A stretch of 22,027 bases of DNA from CAZKXU01 sp964556665 (GTDB lineage: Bacteria > Bdellovibrionota_C > UBA2361 > CAZKXU01): assembly GCA_964556665.1 (NCBI GenBank), contig CAZKXU010000057.1, positions 1 through 22,027 on the forward strand. The letters run 5' to 3'. The translations under genes were made by a program, and so were the position numbers. How positions within the stretch are numbered: position 1 is the first letter of the stretch; every line of letters starts with the position of its first letter. Under the pieces are notes generated by a model. That model was not told the DNA's origin. It worked only from the letters and a program-made list of their open reading frames with translations, and searched no databases. Of this stretch, positions 8,244 to 15,414 are shown in pieces.

Positions 8244-8819
8244 TTAGTGCACTCGTGGCTCCGTGCTTTCTATAGAAGAATCTTTAACATCTGTCTTTTT
8301 ATCAGCCTTAGTTAGCGATACAACTGAGCTTTTTGAGGTCATGCTGCTCTGCCCGTTAAATCTCGCGCCATCTTCTATAGTTAGTAAGGAAGTGGTTATT
8401 GTTCCATTCATTTCGCCACCAGATAATATCTCGACACGCTCAGAAGCCTTGACCGTTCCTTTAACTTTTCCCATTATGACTAGGCTCTGTACCTCGATAT
8501 CAGCATCAACGCGCCCGCTTTCACCAACAATTACTGCTTTAGTTGAGTAGATCTCGCCGCTTAGCTGACCATCGATACAAACTGGTGTATCAAAACTGAG
8601 CTTCCCTTGAATTATAGTGCCAGCGCCGAGTGCGGAACGTGCTTTACCAAAGCGATCATCTATCGTCGATTTGAGATCGACCGGTGCTGTGCTGGATTGA
8701 GCTTGCTGAGTGACAGGGGCTGGCAGTTCAGGGCTCTTAAAAATAGCTCCATGAGTTGGAGATTCTCCAGTACCTACTCCCACTACACCTTCTTCATCAT
8801 CTTTTTTTCCCCAGAACAC
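8244..8819 (-). CDS. Bactofilin
   Basis: Bactofilins are small cytoskeletal proteins that polymerise without nucleotide and scaffold wall enzymes. From the chosen start the protein has 191 aa: a flexible, Pro/Thr/Ser-rich N-terminus (about 1-60), a right-handed beta-helix domain (about 65-158) with turn repeats such as GTIIQGKLSF, CIDGQLSGEI, VIVGESGRVDADIEV, VIMGKVKGTV and VEILSGGEMNGTI, and a charged, disordered tail. I chose GTG at 8819 because GGAGG lies 4 nt upstream and the product then begins MFWGKKDDEE, like other bactofilins. An in-frame ATG at 8885 would add 22 residues. It is convergent with rplS and divergent from the transpeptidase gene at 9010. Confidence 0.88.
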   Translation of the reverse strand: MFWGKKDDEEGVVGVGTGESPTHGAIFKSPELPAPVTQQAQSSTAPVDLKSTIDDRFGKARSALGAGTIIQGKLSFDTPVCIDGQLSGEIYSTKAVIVGESGRVDADIEVQSLVIMGKVKGTVKASERVEILSGGEMNGTITTSLLTIEDGARFNGQSSMTSKSSVVSLTKADKKTDVKDSSIESTEPRVH

Positions 8820-8944
8820 AATCCCTCCGTTTTTTTCAAACAATGTTGCCTTTAGTTTTTGCCTACTGCGTATATTAAGATACATTTTCCTTATTATTAT
8901 TTCCAGATATATCGAAAAATATCCCCCGGATGGAAACTGCCTAA

Positions 8945-8973
8945 TTGTTAGAATCCTGTTATCCTGCTAAATT
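8945..8973 (+). promoter_or_regulatory. Candidate sigma70-type promoter for the transpeptidase gene
   Basis: TTGTTA (8945-8950) and TAAATT (8968-8973) are separated by exactly 17 nt, so transcription would start near 8980, about 30 nt before the ATG at 9010. This rests on consensus matching only. Confidence 0.4.
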
Positions 8974-9009
8974 AAGTCAACTTCTACCTGTTCTCGCATC
9001 TAATACCGT

Positions 9010-10326
9010 ATGGGGGGTCCTCTGTTTGTTATACGTATATTGAAATATAAAACAACTTTACGTTGTTTTGTATTTTCCTTCATATTTATACTTATTGGGC
9101 AGGCTAACCTAGTCTTGGCTGCTCCGTCTGAGTCGAGTCGCCGCAACGCCCCGATCGCCTATTTAAGTGATAAAAAAGGTAAATTAAATCTTCCAGTCAA
9201 CCTAGGGCGTACCTATCCTTTGCCTGAACTGGAGAGGCTCAGATTGAAACTTTCGCCGGATGGAGATCTGCAATTAAATACGGTTCCAACATTCAGCACA
9301 AAGTTTGGTGAGCAATATGCCGCGCTTTCTCAGGTGGGAGACTATGTCTTTCTTAGCGTCGATCCAAGGCTTCAGGAGTTTAGTGAACGTGCTTTGAAAA
9401 GTGTAAGTTCTCCATATGTCGCATTAGTAGCAGTTGATCCGCGCAGCGGTAAGATCCTGGCAATGACAGAGCGTGCTCCAAATAATGAATCCCTACTTAA
9501 CCATGCACGTTTTCCCGCTGCATCTTTATTCAAAGTGGTTACCTCTGCCGCAGCGCTTGAGCAGGGAGAGCTTGAGCCTGACACGATGATTCCGTTTCGT
9601 GGTGGGGTCTATACCCTTAATCAGTGGAATTATCGCCCAAATTTAAGGCTCGATAAGCGTCGGCTTTCAGTTAGTGAAGCTTTGGGACGTTCGTGTAACC
9701 CGGTATTCGGAAGGATCGCTCTTAAATATTTAAGTCCACATATCTTGAATTCCTACGCACTTAATTTCGGATTTAATACCGATCTGCAGAGCGATCTTCC
9801 ACTTCCAGAAAGTGATGCTGAAATTCCAGTTGATGATTACGGCTTAAGTCGTACAGCTGCCGGATTTGGTGATGTCTATATTAGTCCGATCCACGCTGCT
9901 AGTCTTATGGCAGGTATAGCAAACGGGGGACTACTTTCACGGCCGTATATTTTAGAGAAAATTGTGAATCAGGATGGCTTTACTTTTTACCAGGCACATA
10001 AGCGTACGGTTAAGCGTATGATGGACCCGGAAACTGCAGCCACTCTTCTTTCGATGATGGAGTCGACTACAACAGTCGGGACTTCACGCAAAGAGTTTTA
10101 TAGAGGTTCACGACCGGTATTACCAGGAATCAGTGTGGCCGCAAAAACGGGGACACTGAGAGGTCAAGATCCGGTCGGCATCAACAACTGGTTTATTGCT
10201 GCTGCGCCTTTGGAGAATCCAGAGATCGCACTTGCTGTTGTTGTTGTAAATCCAACTATCTCTACTAGTAAAGCTTCCCGGATCGGACGGATGGTGATTC
10301 AGGAGTATTTGCAGCGCCGTACTTAA
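9010..10326 (+). CDS. Secreted penicillin-binding transpeptidase-domain protein
   Basis: A 438-aa periplasmic or membrane-anchored acyl-serine transpeptidase. Residues about 14-38 form a hydrophobic signal or anchor ending in VLAAPS. About 40-110 is an unassigned spacer, and the transpeptidase domain covers about 110-435. Catalytic motifs are all present: SLFK with nucleophile Ser172, SCN (228-230) and KTG (379-381). No glycosyltransferase or recognisable PBP dimerisation domain, so it is smaller than normal class A or B PBPs; it could be a specialised cross-linking enzyme or carboxypeptidase. The ATG at 9010 has no good Shine-Dalgarno site. The divergent neighbour is a bactofilin and the mre-mrd operon is close by, suggesting a role in local wall shaping (inference). 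Confidence 0.87.
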   Translation: MGGPLFVIRILKYKTTLRCFVFSFIFILIGQANLVLAAPSESSRRNAPIAYLSDKKGKLNLPVNLGRTYPLPELERLRLKLSPDGDLQLNTVPTFSTKFGEQYAALSQVGDYVFLSVDPRLQEFSERALKSVSSPYVALVAVDPRSGKILAMTERAPNNESLLNHARFPAASLFKVVTSAAALEQGELEPDTMIPFRGGVYTLNQWNYRPNLRLDKRRLSVSEALGRSCNPVFGRIALKYLSPHILNSYALNFGFNTDLQSDLPLPESDAEIPVDDYGLSRTAAGFGDVYISPIHAASLMAGIANGGLLSRPYILEKIVNQDGFTFYQAHKRTVKRMMDPETAATLLSMMESTTTVGTSRKEFYRGSRPVLPGISVAAKTGTLRGQDPVGINNWFIAAAPLENPEIALAVVVVNPTISTSKASRIGRMVIQEYLQRRT

Positions 10327-10446
10327 GTATATTTTCCAATCAAAAAAAGTGTTTAATATCAAGCACTTATGTCGATATTGCGCACCTGGAAGTGCTAATG
10401 TCTATCCACGCTCTATCCGATAATAATAAACAGGGAAGTTTAGTAG

Positions 10447-10452
10447 AGACTT
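10447..10452. repeat. Target-site duplication, left copy (AGACTT)
   Basis: AGACTT directly abuts the left terminal repeat of the MITE-like element and is repeated exactly at 10580-10585 against the right terminal repeat. Confidence 0.6.
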
Positions 10453-10579
10453 AGTAATTACTCATTCAACTCAGGGTCTGTGCGAGTGCGGCTCGCACCC
10501 TGGGGCAGCCGCGACTCGACTGAGCTCGCCGAAGTCTGGTTGCCCCTACGGTCTTACCCACACTTTTTGAGCAATTACT
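10453..10579 (+). mobile_element. MITE-like element, copy A (127 bp)
   Basis: Non-coding element bounded by near-perfect 12-bp terminal inverted repeats: AGTAATTACTCA at left, and TGAGCAATTACT (10568-10579) at right, one mismatch. It is flanked by the 6-bp direct repeat AGACTT. Inside are a GTGCGAG/CTCGCAC hairpin (10480-10498) and a GGGGCAGCC/GGTTGCCCC stem (10502-10510 with 10538-10546). The loop of the second stem holds an extra imperfect palindrome of about 24 bp (10513-10536, centred on GAGCTC) that copy B lacks. It shares a 19-nt identical block (10494-10512) with copy B at 17803-17821. It ends 20 bp before the start codon of the phosphorelay gene. No transposase is encoded, so any movement would need one in trans. 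Confidence 0.75.
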
Positions 10580-10585
10580 AGACTT
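10580..10585. repeat. Target-site duplication, right copy (AGACTT)
   Basis: Exact copy of 10447-10452, directly abutting the right terminal repeat of the MITE-like element. Confidence 0.6.
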
Positions 10586-10599
10586 AGGGAATTTCAGCT

Positions 10600-12270
10600 A
10601 TGGATTTTGCGGACCGCGCATCTGTTAGGATATTACTTGTAGATGACATGCCAAATTCACGCCAGGTATTGCGTGAGATGTTATTTGCTAGTGGCTTCCA
10701 ACATGTAACAGAGGCAGTAAACGGGGCAGTCGCATTAGATTTACTTAGACGTCAGGATTTTACCCTTGTAATCTCAGATTGGTATATGCCGACCATGGCC
10801 GGTGTCGAGCTAGTTAAGCAGATCAGGCTCGATCGTCGGTTACAGAACATGCCCTTTATCATGGTGACCTCAGCAAGTGATAAGGAGAATGTTGTAGAGG
10901 CGGTAAAGTCAGGTGTCTCTGACTATATAGTAAAACCGTGCTCGCAGGAGATGATAGAAAGAAAAATTACCCTGGTCATGAGCCGCGCAAAGCCTACTCA
11001 GGCTCCGAAGACTCCCGCAGAATGCCAGGAGATTCATCAGGCTTTTACAGATACAAAAGAAACCTTAAAACTTTCAAAAATTGCTAATCAACAGGTCTCC
11101 CAGGCCAAAGATAAGATTTTTGAACTTATGAGTACTGAATTGCCTGTTCCGGTTAATTCGGTAATGGGTATTTTGCAGGAGCTGCTGCAGCAGGAGAAGG
11201 ACGAGGGTAAGCGTAAGCTTCTAGCAACTGCATTTGAATCTAGTAATCAGGTACTTTCTCTCGTAAATGATTTCATTGAATTAGCGCAGTTGGAAAGCGG
11301 TTCTGCCCCTAAGCCAATTACTGCAAAACCAGCAGCCAATGATAAGGCTCCAAAGCCTAAGGAGGCGCCAGTCGGCTCTCTACGAGTCTTAGTTGTTGAT
11401 GATGTAATGTTAAATCGCACCCTGGTGGAAGGCTTGCTTAAATCAAAAGGTCATAAGCTAAGCTTTGCAACAAACGGACTGGAGGCATTAACAGCGGTTG
11501 AACAGAGCGGTTACTTTAATAAGGGTCCACGCCCTTTCGATCTGATCTTAATGGATATGGAGATGCCGGTTATGGATGGCGTCCAGGCTACAAAAAAGAT
11601 TAGGGAAAGAGAGGCGGCTTTCGGAGAAACTGACACTACCACCCGAATTCCAATTGTTGGTTTAAGCGTGCACTCCTATCGTGAAGCGGCTAACTTAGTA
11701 GCCGAAGCGGGTATGGATGAGTATCTGATGAAACCAGTAAACCCAGTTCGGCTGAATGAGGTAATACGAACAATAAGTGGCAATCTAAAGATTGGACCTG
11801 CTGTAGCAGCTGCTGTTACGCCTACTGCGACTACAACAGTTATTAAGACTGGACTAGATCTACTTGGGGAGCGGCTAGATCATCATTTGCAAGGGATTAA
11901 GACAGAGATAGTAGAGCTACACTCAAATCCAGCTGTGAAAGTTCTGGATTGGGAGAATCTTTTTCAGGCGCATGGGAAAAATGAGCGTGTTATTACTGCA
12001 ATACTTAAATGCTTTGTTGATGAGATGGGCAAGCTCTCAAAGCAGCTCGATTATGCTTACTCTAACGGGGATAATACTAGTCTGAAGCAGTTTGCACACT
12101 CAGCTAATGGCTCCGCTGCTATAGTCTCAGCGCAATGCATCCATGACCTAGCCTTGGACCTGGAGGTAGCTGTAAATAAATCTAAATCAGAGGAGATCGC
12201 AGCGATAATGCCTAAACTTCTTAGAGCGATGGAGCTAAGCGGGCGGGTAGTTAATGATGCGCTCCAGTAA
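10600..12270 (+). CDS. Phosphorelay protein: REC, degenerate HisKA, REC, HPt
   Basis: Soluble 556-aa signalling protein. REC1 (about 9-128) has Asp15/Asp16, phospho-acceptor Asp60 (VISDWYMP), Thr90 and Lys112. Residues about 165-234 read like a kinase dimerisation domain (AKDKIFELMSTELPVPVNSV, then LVNDFIELAQLESG), but the H-box His is Thr179 and no ATPase domain follows. REC2 (about 261-393) has Asp267/Asp268, Asp319 (ILMDMEMP), Ser356 at the Thr position and Lys378. After an Ala/Thr-rich linker an HPt domain (about 446-550) has FAHSANGSAA with His500. The protein cannot autophosphorylate but could pass phosphoryl groups between partners. The ATG is preceded by AGGGA with a 9-nt spacer; the MITE-like element ends just upstream and may have changed its promoter. 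Partner kinase and output are unknown. Confidence 0.88.
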   Translation: MDFADRASVRILLVDDMPNSRQVLREMLFASGFQHVTEAVNGAVALDLLRRQDFTLVISDWYMPTMAGVELVKQIRLDRRLQNMPFIMVTSASDKENVVEAVKSGVSDYIVKPCSQEMIERKITLVMSRAKPTQAPKTPAECQEIHQAFTDTKETLKLSKIANQQVSQAKDKIFELMSTELPVPVNSVMGILQELLQQEKDEGKRKLLATAFESSNQVLSLVNDFIELAQLESGSAPKPITAKPAANDKAPKPKEAPVGSLRVLVVDDVMLNRTLVEGLLKSKGHKLSFATNGLEALTAVEQSGYFNKGPRPFDLILMDMEMPVMDGVQATKKIREREAAFGETDTTTRIPIVGLSVHSYREAANLVAEAGMDEYLMKPVNPVRLNEVIRTISGNLKIGPAVAAAVTPTATTTVIKTGLDLLGERLDHHLQGIKTEIVELHSNPAVKVLDWENLFQAHGKNERVITAILKCFVDEMGKLSKQLDYAYSNGDNTSLKQFAHSANGSAAIVSAQCIHDLALDLEVAVNKSKSEEIAAIMPKLLRAMELSGRVVNDALQ

Positions 12271-12462
12271 TGCCAGGGCTCGATATATGGCCAATCGGCC
12301 GCCATTGTACGCATGGATAATCGTCAGTGTATGGAGTCCGGCCTCACTGTGATTGTTCGTTAATGCAACTCTCAACTAAAAAACGTGCATAACATGTTAG
12401 TAGTATAGATTATATTAGCTACTGCATAATTATTATACGTTTTAAATTAAATTTAGTAATAG

Positions 12463-13635
12463 ATGTTTGAACCTAAAAGAAAACCTGGAGAGCGTATCCT
12501 TGGCGAAAAGCTTAGCGATTCACTTTTTGGTGGGTTAAAGCCTGTTGCCCGTAATCGTCCAGGTGGAGATGAGGATGGCGGTGGAGGAAATGAGTATTTA
12601 AGGGGTGAAAGACGGCGGCATGTTACAGAACAAGTAACAGCAATAGTGCTACGTTGTGAAAATAATTTTTGGCTGAGCAGGATTCTTGGAGAAGATCTTA
12701 CATCAGGAACAAGGTTCAATCTGCCACTTCCAGAACAGGCAATTAACGATCTTAAATTCTTGTGGAATGCTAGTAAGTGCACAGACTATTTTCCTGGTAC
12801 CAGAGCTGCACTCAAGCTGCTCTGTATTAAGGCGGTTAAATCTCTCTTTGCTGAACTAGGCCTTGGAGAAGGCTACTCTGCAGCAAAAGCTCACGCACTG
12901 ATAGGTGCCTGGCATCAAAATAGATTTACAATAAGGGATATTGTTTTAGCGGGAGCATTAACTACTCAGGCTGTAATGACACTTAAAGTAGCAAGAATGA
13001 TGCTGCATAATAATAATTTCATACCTGAACTTCTGAGTGATTACCCTAAAGTATTAAAAGGTAATTATATGTCCTGGAATATACCCTCACAATTTGATGC
13101 GGTTGAGGATATTTTAGATAGTACAAGAGATGGCGCTAAGGGTGAGCTTAGGCTTTCTACTGATCAGAAAATAGAGGTAGTTGGTAATGTTGATGCAGCT
13201 ACTATAACCCGATTAACTAATGGGCTAAAATCTGCAATTGCTGAATGTAAAGAAGGTGTGACCTCGATTGGTGCGGGACTGCTAGGTGGTATTCACAGTT
13301 TTGAAAAGTTAGCAGAATCTCCTATTGATATTACCTCGATTGCTATTGCAGAGGATCTAGGTAGTCTTGTGCCTGATAATCCAGCTGATTTTCAGGGGAA
13401 AGAGATAGTTGCATACACCTCAAATTTAAAGGGGGAGATTTTAATTAGGAGGTCTGTCTTAACTACAGATGAAAGTATAAAAGCCACTTTTATTGCGCTT
13501 CTAAGAGTCGAAAGAGAGTGGCTTACTGATTGGGCTAATGATCACTCCCCTCCTGCAGTTGGCATTGAGGAATCTGAATTGCAACCAAAAGATCTCGATT
13601 TTAAGCCGATGTATCCTGTGGTTCTTGGTGAATAA
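12463..13635 (+). CDS. Unrecognised 390-aa protein
   Basis: I do not recognise a family. The start at 12463 (ATG) has no clear Shine-Dalgarno site and follows a very A+T-rich stretch. The N-terminus is basic and low in complexity (Gly/Asp/Arg-rich at about 29-52, then GERRRHVTEQ), probably disordered. The rest looks like a soluble mixed alpha/beta protein with a helical middle (about 115-185, including ALKLLCIKAVKSLFAELGLG) and no signal peptide or convincing membrane helix. A DGAKGELRLSTDQKIEVVGN segment (about 222-241) may be beta structure. Codon use looks richer in AGA, ATA and TTA than in the housekeeping genes nearby. It lies downstream of the phosphorelay gene (192-bp gap) and is convergent with the PP2C-like gene, so a signalling link is possible but unproven. 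Confidence 0.75.
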   Translation: MFEPKRKPGERILGEKLSDSLFGGLKPVARNRPGGDEDGGGGNEYLRGERRRHVTEQVTAIVLRCENNFWLSRILGEDLTSGTRFNLPLPEQAINDLKFLWNASKCTDYFPGTRAALKLLCIKAVKSLFAELGLGEGYSAAKAHALIGAWHQNRFTIRDIVLAGALTTQAVMTLKVARMMLHNNNFIPELLSDYPKVLKGNYMSWNIPSQFDAVEDILDSTRDGAKGELRLSTDQKIEVVGNVDAATITRLTNGLKSAIAECKEGVTSIGAGLLGGIHSFEKLAESPIDITSIAIAEDLGSLVPDNPADFQGKEIVAYTSNLKGEILIRRSVLTTDESIKATFIALLRVEREWLTDWANDHSPPAVGIEESELQPKDLDFKPMYPVVLGE

Positions 13636-13647
13636 GAGTTGCATTTT

Positions 13648-13722
13648 ACTGGGACCGCGGGCATATTGCCCGCTTTTGTAATTGCAGCTTCACACAGCGG
13701 ACAGGATGTCCGCGGTCCCAGT
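13648..13722. repeat. REPIN-like inverted REP doublet
   Basis: Two inverted copies of one hairpin unit. The outer arms ACTGGGACCGCGG (13648-13660) and CCGCGGTCCCAGT (13710-13722) are perfect 13-bp inverted repeats. Each carries an inner hairpin: GCGGGC/GCCCGC (13657-13673) and GCGGACA/TGTCCGC (13697-13713). The second unit, reverse-complemented, follows the first closely (GGGACCGCGG, then R-CAT-NN-TG-Y-CCGC). It fills the gap between two convergent genes, ending 1 nt before the PP2C stop codon. The same ACTGGGACCGCGGG core recurs at 21979-21992. Confidence 0.75.
13657..13679 (+). terminator. Intrinsic terminator-like hairpin after the 390-aa gene
   Basis: GCGGGC and GCCCGC with a 5-nt loop, followed by TTTTGT, 21 bp after the stop codon at 13635. 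It is the left half of the REPIN-like repeat, which therefore may double as a terminator. Confidence 0.5.
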
Positions 13723-13723
13723 A

Positions 13724-15328
13724 CTAAGCACTGCCCGTTAGTGAAACGCGCAGCATTGTAAAATCATCCCAGAGGGCTAAGGGATGATCCTCTGCTTCGA
13801 TACTAAAATTTGCACGTAATAATGAAAAGGCTGCAGCGCTAAGTTTTTTTGCGGCAGCGTGTCCTGCTAGATCGCACTGTGATAAGTCTTCTGTAAAAAC
13901 AAGACTGGTGTCGTGTGCTAAATCGAAAGTCCCACTACTATGCTCATTCAGTAAAGATTTTAAACCTGCTGCATTTTTTCTCCATGCTTTAATTAGAAAA
14001 TCTTTTAAATTCGTACGTAGTTTCACTAAATCTTCCCCTTCAAGCAGCGCTTGTAGTGCTGAGTAATTAACCCCAGAGCTATTTTTCTTGGCAGTCATAA
14101 CCTTCTCCCCTTTGCCCTCTGCATGAAAAAACTCAAAAATCCGCTGATATGCTTCATCTTCCTTCTCACATAAGCCAGTTGCCCAATATGGAATCTTATC
14201 AATTTCCTGAATATCCTTATCTTCCACTACCGTAAGTATCTTAAGTACTTCATCTATCCTATGCCCTAAGTTCCTTGCAACTGCACCTAACTTATACAGC
14301 ATAGCCGGTGACTTTAATGCGGCACCAGGATCTTGAGCGCCATCAATCAATTTACGAACTGGAAAGCTATCCATATCGCAAAGATCGGTATGCTTGGCTC
14401 CATCACTAAGTAGCTTAACTGAATCTTTAAATAATTCAGAGGTTGATCCATGTTTACAGATGTAAAATGCAAGTGACTTTTTACAGGTTGGTTTTCTGGA
14501 GATGGCTCTTAGCCTCTCTGCTCCTTCACTTTGATCATGTTCAATAAGTTGAACTACTGCGGCTACTATAGCGTGACTAAGTAGTGGTGGAGCTGAACTG
14601 GCTTCCAATGCACTTCCTGTTTGACACCTATGCAAAGTACCATTAATTTCAAAAAAGCCATCACCTACTGCTATTAGTATGCTGTCCTGCTCTCTAAAAA
14701 TACCAATCTGTAAGGTTGCACTAAGAATATTATTAAGCAGCACAAAGGGATGTAGATGTAAATGATCAGCTAGATCGAGAATCGCCTTACAAAGTTCATA
14801 GTGGAGTCTACCTAGAAATTTTTTATTTAGTAGGCCATGTTCATTACAGTTAGATCGATCTTTAAGTAGATCATCTATAATAATCTGAGCAGCATCAACC
14901 AAAAATCGCGCACCGAGGGCTGCTCCTTTGACTACTGTAACTCCATCTGATAATGCTGCTACTATAAACCTCTTAACTGGCTCGACCTTAATAGCGGCAT
15001 AATCCTGGTTGGGGATTCCAATATCGTAGTGGTGATATCCCTGCTCAGAAACTATAGAACTTTGAGCAGCCGAGAGAATGCATCTTGGAAAAGTGTCTAA
15101 TTTAGCAAGTGGCGGTACGCGACGTAGGTATTCGACTACTCCTTCTACAGCAGCAGCTTCAGACTGTACTCTTAAAACTCTAAGTAAGTCATCACGATTT
15201 GGAAGGATAACTCGACCACTATTTTGATCAGATAGAAACTCTTGCTCAGCATATGCCCTAATTTCATCAACCACTCCAAGTGCTAGAATTCTAGCAGTAG
15301 GGTTAAAATCTTGAGCTAAGGCCGTCAT
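13724..15328 (-). CDS. Divergent PP2C-like (PPM) protein phosphatase
   Basis: A 534-aa cytosolic protein. Motifs in order resemble metal-dependent PP2C phosphatases: NQD (107-109, after a QSSIVSEQGYHHYD strand), ALSDGV followed by GAALGA (125-140), LIAVGDGFFEI (218-228), VKLLSDGA (304-311), and a C-terminal DD-x-T motif, WDDFTMLRV (520-528). An earlier HDTSLVF (472-478) is a rival for the last motif. The Asp residues expected to bind the two metals are therefore plausible. Unlike compact PP2C enzymes of about 250 aa, it has a 95-aa N-terminal extension and some 200 mostly helical residues between the SDGA and terminal motifs. It would remove phosphate from Ser/Thr proteins if active; the substrate is unknown. 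I assign the fold from motifs only; it might be an inactive relative. Confidence 0.68.
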   Translation of the reverse strand: MTALAQDFNPTARILALGVVDEIRAYAEQEFLSDQNSGRVILPNRDDLLRVLRVQSEAAAVEGVVEYLRRVPPLAKLDTFPRCILSAAQSSIVSEQGYHHYDIGIPNQDYAAIKVEPVKRFIVAALSDGVTVVKGAALGARFLVDAAQIIIDDLLKDRSNCNEHGLLNKKFLGRLHYELCKAILDLADHLHLHPFVLLNNILSATLQIGIFREQDSILIAVGDGFFEINGTLHRCQTGSALEASSAPPLLSHAIVAAVVQLIEHDQSEGAERLRAISRKPTCKKSLAFYICKHGSTSELFKDSVKLLSDGAKHTDLCDMDSFPVRKLIDGAQDPGAALKSPAMLYKLGAVARNLGHRIDEVLKILTVVEDKDIQEIDKIPYWATGLCEKEDEAYQRIFEFFHAEGKGEKVMTAKKNSSGVNYSALQALLEGEDLVKLRTNLKDFLIKAWRKNAAGLKSLLNEHSSGTFDLAHDTSLVFTEDLSQCDLAGHAAAKKLSAAAFSLLRANFSIEAEDHPLALWDDFTMLRVSLTGSA

Positions 15329-15336
15329 ATAGTATA

Positions 15337-15364
15337 ATTGTAACCTCTAGCCTGCGCTAAGCAA
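15337..15364 (-). promoter_or_regulatory. Candidate promoter of the PP2C-like gene
   Basis: Read on the minus strand: TTGCTT (15364-15359), 16-nt spacer, TACAAT (15342-15337). Transcription would begin at about 15330-15328, on or beside the ATG at 15328. That suggests a leaderless mRNA; the only GAGG-like site is about 15 nt from the ATG. Confidence 0.3.
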
Positions 15365-15380
15365 GTAGTAGGAGAGATAG

Positions 15381-15408
15381 TTTACTTAATCTCCATATCT
15401 GTTAGATT
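15381..15408 (+). promoter_or_regulatory. Candidate promoter of the FrhB-family gene
   Basis: TTTACT (15381-15386), 16-nt spacer, TAGATT (15403-15408). The predicted transcription start falls at about 15415, the A of the ATG, and no Shine-Dalgarno site is present. This also fits a leaderless mRNA. Consensus matching only. Confidence 0.35.
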
Positions 15409-15414
15409 CTCGGT

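Noticed and set aside
10453..10579. Hairpin-rich GC segment as a tRNA or riboswitch
   Set aside because: No tRNA cloverleaf or known aptamer core is seen; matching inverted ends, a target duplication and a second copy argue for a mobile repeat.
12271..12462. A+T-rich gap before the 390-aa gene
   Set aside because: It probably holds a promoter, but no -35/-10 pair with proper spacing stood out, so no site is annotated.
13648..13722. Inverted repeats read as a CRISPR array or attachment site
   Set aside because: There are only two inverted units with no regular spacers, no cas genes and no integrase; a REPIN-like repeat fits better.
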